NCBI GenBank assembly: GCA_030704615.1
Contig: CM060731.1
Coordinates: 6,324,001 to 6,388,000, forward strand
Length of the DNA: 64,000 bases
Direction: 5' to 3'
From: Takakia lepidozioides
Lineage: Eukaryota > Streptophyta > Takakiopsida > Takakiales > Takakiaceae
Shown one piece after another: positions 59,241 to 64,000 of this stretch. The notes beneath the pieces are model-generated. The model saw only the letters and a list, made by a program, of their open reading frames with translations. It had not been told where the DNA came from and made no database searches. Within the stretch, counting starts at the first letter, position 1; each line of letters opens with the position of its first letter. Position numbers and translations under genes: made by a program.

Positions 59241-60080
59241 CGAAACAATTGCTGGAGGTATAGGGAGTAATCATTAATTCTACTCCCTTCACCGTTGTTG
59301 TTCCTGTCCTTGGCTCAAAGTTCTGCAAAATTGTAACATGTACTGTCTATGGTGTAGTGTCCAATCTAGGCTTTGCAATCCTTGCAATCTCAGCTCCTCC
59401 AGTATCTGTATCGCCTGTGGGGTAGCAATTGTTTGTTTCTGCAGAATCATGGTGCTCTTCACCCTGATTTCCTCCATGCCTCTCACTCTCTTCATTTAGA
59501 CTCACCGAACTGTTTTGGCTGTAACAACTGTAGGAATGCCTGTAGTGCACAAAGCATAAACGTATGGTTGCCGCAGAAAGCTATGGGTAATTTCTTGTAA
59601 GCCTGCGGGGCTTACAAGCATCGCTCAAGAGAAAAGCTCCGCTCTGTCTTTTCGTGTCTATGCCACTGCGTAAGTAATATTGCGAGCGTACAGTCTGTTA
59701 GTTCCTCCATAGTTTCCAAGGTATAGCATTGATGGTCTGTCCTGTCGAGACGCCCGTTACTCAGAACGACGCCGCCTCTTGCGCTCAATTTCCCTCCATT
59801 TTCTTGTTCCTTTCTCTGGTTTTCTATTGGCTGTATCCGCTGTGACTGGATTTTAGATTTTATCTTCTTTAGTGGACTTTCCCTGTTGGATAGTCCACTA
59901 GGATCACACATGTGACAAGAATTCCGCTTTTCTGTACTTGCCGTCTGTTCCGTTTCCCTTTTTCCGTACTCATTAATGGGCCCGCCTTTCATCCCTTTTG
60001 ACGGCCGTTCTTGTCCTCTTTCTTTTTGACACCTGTTCTTGCACTTCCTTCTTGGCTGTGTGTCGCGCCCTGACCTCCAC
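59240..60080 (-). other. 5' leader of the coiled-coil LTR element, with candidate PBS
   Basis: Directly inside the LTR end (ACA at 60081) comes G and then TGGAGGTCAGGGCGCGA on the minus strand. A TGG start is what a primer-binding site complementary to a tRNA CCA end requires; the tRNA is not identified. The leader carries short open frames of low complexity and a strong hairpin at 59594-59618. Confidence 0.45.
59594..59618. other. Perfect 10-bp hairpin in the element leader
   Basis: CTTGTAAGCC, five-base loop TGCGG, GGCTTACAAG. Located between the candidate PBS and the main ORF, where retroelement RNAs often carry packaging or dimerisation structures. That function is inference only. Confidence 0.7.
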
Positions 60081-61019
60081 TGTCGCGCGGCTTTTACTCA
60101 CCCATCCCTTCGCTATACGAGGCGGAAACTCCAAGATAGAAGAGTTGGAAATCTCTAAGTACTCAGCCCGCGCAGAACAATCAGTCATGACCTACAGCTA
60201 GTGTATCATGGGGGTGTTTCCTATTTGTTTCCTTTTCCGCATTCATCTTAGCTACCTTACCATTGATAATTAAGTATCAGTTTGCTTCATCAATTTATCG
60301 GTTTCCTTAACTCCTCCATTCAATCCACAGCTTCACTCAGATCTCTCTACACAGTGTGATTGTATCGTATAAGTATCAGATTATGATTTATCAGGTATCA
60401 GGCCGAAGCCATTATGTCTCTATTCTTCTTTCCTATATCACTATAGCTTTGCATATAACAAGCATCTACTAATCCTCTTTTCTCCTTCATCGTGCTCTCC
60501 GATCTCCGCTCCCGCCTGACTCCGAAGTCCTCCCCGAATAATGATCCCCCTCTCCATTCCCCGTTTTCCCTTTTTCCTCCTCCTATCCGCGGTTCTAACC
60601 GTTTCCCTCTCTAACCGTCGTATGTGAACTAACATGTTCCCTTCACAGGTGTTGTTCCCCACAGTCGTTCCCTGTCCTACTCTTCGTTCCCTATTATCGT
60701 GACAGCTGTGTCAAGCGGTGACTGGCTGTGTTTGGCTGTGTCGGGCTGTGACTGGCTGTGTGGCTGTGCCGGGCTGTGACTGGCTGTGTGGGCTGTGTGG
60801 GCTGTGACGACTGTGACGGGCTGTGTGGGCTGTGACGACTGTGACGGCTGTGTTGGCTGTGTGGGCTGTGACTGCTGTGTCGGCTGTGTGGGCTATGTAA
60901 CCCCCCTCTACAGTGCGCTGCTGTCACCCCTAAGGTTCCTGTTTGTCTCAGTCTGTGCAAAATTAAGGGTACCCTACAGATCCCGTATAAGTGTCTAAGT
61001 CCCCTACAGTCCTCTAACA
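60081..61019 (-). mobile_element. 939-bp LTR between two tandem coiled-coil copies
   Basis: It starts TGTTAGAGGACTGTAGGGG (minus strand) after a purine tract and ends GCCGCGCGACA before a candidate PBS, so TGT...ACA ends are present. It serves as 3' LTR for copy B and 5' LTR for copy A. A GGCTGTG minisatellite fills about 60.71-60.90 kb. A diverged inverted copy lies at 30456-31509. The tandem arrangement (internal-LTR-internal) is the product expected from unequal recombination or a tandem insertion. Confidence 0.8.
60700..60905. repeat. Minisatellite in the LTR (GGCTGTGACGACTGTGACGG type)
   Basis: About 200 bases of the same repeat family as at 30.55-30.87 kb, in opposite orientation and with fewer units. 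Confidence 0.8.
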
Positions 61020-61020
61020 T

Positions 61021-61037
61021 TTACCCCTTCCTCCCTC
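61021..61037 (-). other. Polypurine tract of coiled-coil element copy B
   Basis: GAGGGAGGAAGGGGTAA on the minus strand lies directly before the LTR start TGTTAG and just after the end of the copy B frame, as expected for a plus-strand primer. Confidence 0.7.
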
Positions 61038-61058
61038 AAAAAGCCGTGTCCTCACGGT

Positions 61059-63962
61059 TTACTGTTTCTGAGTAGCAACCCTTTGTGAGTGAGCACCTTG
61101 TTGACGTTGAGAGTTTCGTGGCGGGCTGTGTGTACGAGCCCGAGGTCTGTCTCTGGTTGACGGAGATGGTTGATCATTACCTGGATAAGTGAGGCCTTCT
61201 GGAGGCTGATATCGAGGTAATCTTTCCGGCATAGGAGATCCCCTTTGTTTCTTCTCTTCCATCTGAATTGCATAGTCTTCTCCCATGTCAAAAGAATTCT
61301 GTGAAGAAACAGTTGTATCAGAATCCTCATCGCCTCTCAGGTGTTTTAATTTTCGAACTTTTTGTGGAATCATCTGGGGCATACAATGCTGTCCTACCAT
61401 GTCTGGAAGTTTGCATTTTACAACTTGGTGTAACCGTTGAACAGCAAAATTGGTGTAGACACTGAGCTCCTTGTCTGTCCAATGAGTGGGGTACCAATTA
61501 CTGGTGCAGCGTGCAAGTATTTCCATGCGATATGTCCCTTATAGAAAATGTCATCAAGTCCGAATTTCTGTGTTGACAAATTGTTGCAGGCTGCTTGAAA
61601 CCATGAACGAATTTGAGAATCCTTCTGTATCATAACTTTTGGGTCATATAGGTACATATGAGGTGGCACCGAAGGTAATACCCAATGATCTCCACTGGAG
61701 TAACTTTGAAAGCGTGCTTGCATCTTTTGTTGCTCAATGTGGTAACGTATCAGAAAACAAGCAGCGTAGTATAGCCCGCACCCCATGACAATACTTGCTA
61801 TTTCCTTGGTCTTGGTATAAATGAGTCCATGTACAACCTGGAAAGCAACCAATTCCCTCAACATGGTACCTGCCTCGTGCCAGTATTGTGCAAAGTGATG
61901 ATCTTCAATATGTCGATTGTTTGGAAGAACTTTAGTCCTGGTTGCCACTGGCAGCCAAATACGCATGATTTGGTAGTAATGTGCGAATGACTGCGGAGGA
62001 CTAAATTCTTTCCAAGCCAAATCCAACATGATGGGAATTTGGTTGAAGGGCATAATCATAGCCCTACTGTACTCCCTGGCAGCTGGAGTTTTAGGTGGGT
62101 TAAAAGCTGCATTGCCCCATACCTCCGGCTGTGGTGGCTGTGGTGTGGTTGTAGTAACCACAGGTTCAGCTACTGGTACACTGACCTGTTGTGGTGGTGG
62201 TGGTACTGGTTCCTGTACCATTGGCATCTCCTGCACCTCCTGTGAAGACTGAAAAGCCAGAGTTCTGGCTTGCAAATAAGAAGCCATTAGCTGTTCCTGA
62301 GGGATATAGACTCTTTGGTCGATGTTTGAAGTGAGGTCTTCCACTTGAGTCTGGAGTCCGTCTACATCCTCTTGTAACTCTGCTATCCTACTATAGACAT
62401 TGTCTATAGTAGTTGTGGCAATGTTCTGCACCTGCAGTCTAAGCTCATTCATCTCGCTTTGGGTGAGCTTCCGTGGGGCTTTGCCTTCTACTGGCCCTTG
62501 TGCTAACCAGACCTGCATAAGGCTGTTATCCACCAAGCTGCTTGTGGTTCCCCTGAGAGTTTGCTCCTCTCTTAGCTTATACAATTCCAACTGCTGTTGT
62601 AAAGCCTTCATGCGCTTCGCCTGTGGCTCAACCAATTGCGCATAGGCAGCAAGTAGATTATTGGCTTCTTTCGAAGCCTTGTTACTGACCGCGATTTCAT
62701 TTCTATTGGCCACGATGGTTTGTTGCAACTCCACGATGTATTTCTCTTGCTCAGCTTCCATCTGCCTGTATTGCTTGAAAGTATCTTCATTGCGACAGAT
62801 TGTATTCTTCATATCGACAATGAGCTTCATGTGCTCCACATTCTCTTCTTCTGCCTTCGTACATTTTTCCGCTTGACTGTTTATTTCTTTTGTTGATTGG
62901 TCAAGCATAGTTGTAAATGTAGCACATTGTATCGCCATCCTGTTATGCACTGTCTGCAACTCCGTATGTAGTGCATTCAGTTCTTGCAACTTGCTTTCAT
63001 GCTGCACCTGCATTTGGTATAGCTGTTGCTTATGTGCTTCGTGCAACTGGTCTTGCGCGAGGCCTGCCTCAATCAATTGTTGCTTGGCCAATTGCAAAGC
63101 CATTTCTGTATTGGCCAAGTCCTGCTTCATCTTGAGAGTGACCTCTTCATCGACCTTGTTTGCACACTCAGTGGCAAGTCGAGCCTCAAACTCCTTCCTG
63201 AGTTCTTCTTTCAAGGCTGTCAATTGGGTAATTGGAACATGGGTTTTGACATAAGTCCCCAACAAATTAAGTGTCCTGCCTATGGAACTCATCAGCATTG
63301 TCTGTTGAGGGTCATCATGGTGAGGTTGCTGCTGTTCCTCCTGATCTTCAACAGTATGATGTCTCACTAACCATTCAGACCATTGTCCCACCGGATTTTC
63401 TTCCTGAACTACTTCATTTATGACCGGTGCTACAGTGTCATGGCCTTCCGCCTGTGGTACCTCCGACACAGGTGTGTGCATTATATGTACCTCAGGATTT
63501 CTCTTGGGCAACTGTTGCACCTCTGGGATTTCTGTCTGCTTGACCAGACCAGAATATTCATAGAGAGGTCCCTTTCTCTATTTCTGCCACTATCTGTTCT
63601 GTAGTTGGAATATCTATCCCTTCACTTTCCAAATCAATTATTTCGGGTTGAGCTGCATGGATAACTTGTGACCTTGTGACAAGTCGTTCAAGTGGCTGTG
63701 TTTGTTGTGATGCAGAAGTAACTTCTTCCTCCCTCTCTGAAGGTCCTGCTTCCAGTAATAACATTCTTTTGTGCTGCTGTGCCCCTTCCTGGTCATGAGC
63801 TTGGGAAACATTATCATGCGGAATCCGTGAAGCCAGTGGATCTGCCACTACAGTCTTTCCCCTTCTCTGCCTCTTAGTCTCGGGTTGTGCTGCTAGTCCA
63901 CCCTCACTGTGTGAAGAGCCTTGGTCTTCCATTGCAGTTGTTTCTGGCTCAAACACTCCCAT
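61059..63962 (-). pseudogene. Long coiled-coil protein of an LTR element, copy B, 5' end near the window edge
   Basis: Same protein as copy A at an offset of about 5.1 kb and nearly identical by eye. The central frame 63520-61418 (700 codons) is open through the coiled coil (MALQLAKQQLIEAGLAQDQL), the hinge and the helical domain. The tail frame (SSQNSFDMGEDYAIQ, PRARTHSPPRNSQRQQGAH) runs to a stop at 61059. Damage differs from copy A: two bases fewer near 63570 and one fewer near 61480. Copy B keeps nine bases near 62460 that copy A lost. Because the lesions differ, both copies derive from an intact parent of roughly 1,150-1,200 residues. The gene continues to the right edge, where the N-terminal part begins outside or at the edge. 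Confidence 0.7.
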
Positions 63963-64000
63963 TTCCTTCCTTTCTTGTGCATTAAGTATGCCAGAATCAA

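Noticed and set aside
61268-63370. Plus-strand frames opposite the coiled-coil ORF (Ser/Cys-rich)
   Set aside because: Mirror images of the coiled-coil gene; the same shadows appear in both copies, as expected from duplication.

Overview
This is nuclear DNA of a land plant, most likely a fern or another seedless plant, though the species cannot be named from the sequence. The evidence is a DYW-type PPR gene, a spliced site-1 protease gene of plant type, plant-type CACTA ends, and a window made almost entirely of decayed retrotransposons and DNA transposons. Coding regions are interrupted by GT-AG introns, and many open frames seen here do not start at ATG, so starts were judged by homology and splicing.

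Layout. 1-2.1 kb: a DYW-PPR pseudogene cut by the window edge. 3.2-8.7 kb: two LINE relics, CACTA-type ends rich in a GCGTCGCAA motif, and a short tandem repeat. 8.7-10.6 kb: a Ty3/gypsy gag relic. 11.3-19.3 kb (minus): the only convincing host gene, a nine-exon site-1 protease (S1P/MBTPS1), complete except for an apparent one-base loss in its membrane anchor. 21.2-23.2 kb: a LINE 3' relic against a solo-LTR candidate. 23.4-27.9 kb (minus): a decayed transposase-like gene. 28.2-30.5 kb (minus): a second PPR relic with a repeated leader. 30.5-31.5 kb: an LTR with an internal minisatellite. 34.0-36.4 kb: the integrase/chromodomain end of a chromovirus plus its 3' LTR. 36.4-39.8 kb (minus): a gag-protease-cytosine methyltransferase retroelement. 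42.8-44.3 kb (minus): another Ty3 gag-protease-RT fragment.

45.9-55.2 kb: a helicase exon fragment, then a DDE transposase-like gene (plus) facing a coiled-coil/RING-like gene with a basic C-terminus (minus). Both have an intron filled with short tandem repeats. The pair looks like one two-gene DNA transposon, now inactivated by frameshifts. 56-64 kb (minus): two near-identical tandem copies of a long coiled-coil ORF separated by a 939-bp LTR with a PPT on one side and a candidate PBS on the other. This reads as a non-autonomous LTR element that encodes a structural protein but no recognisable enzyme.

Apart from S1P there is no sign of an operon-like or pathway relationship among the genes. 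The window is a nested mobile-element landscape around one housekeeping protease. The most interesting parts are the methyltransferase-bearing retroelement, the two-gene transposon and the coiled-coil LTR element.
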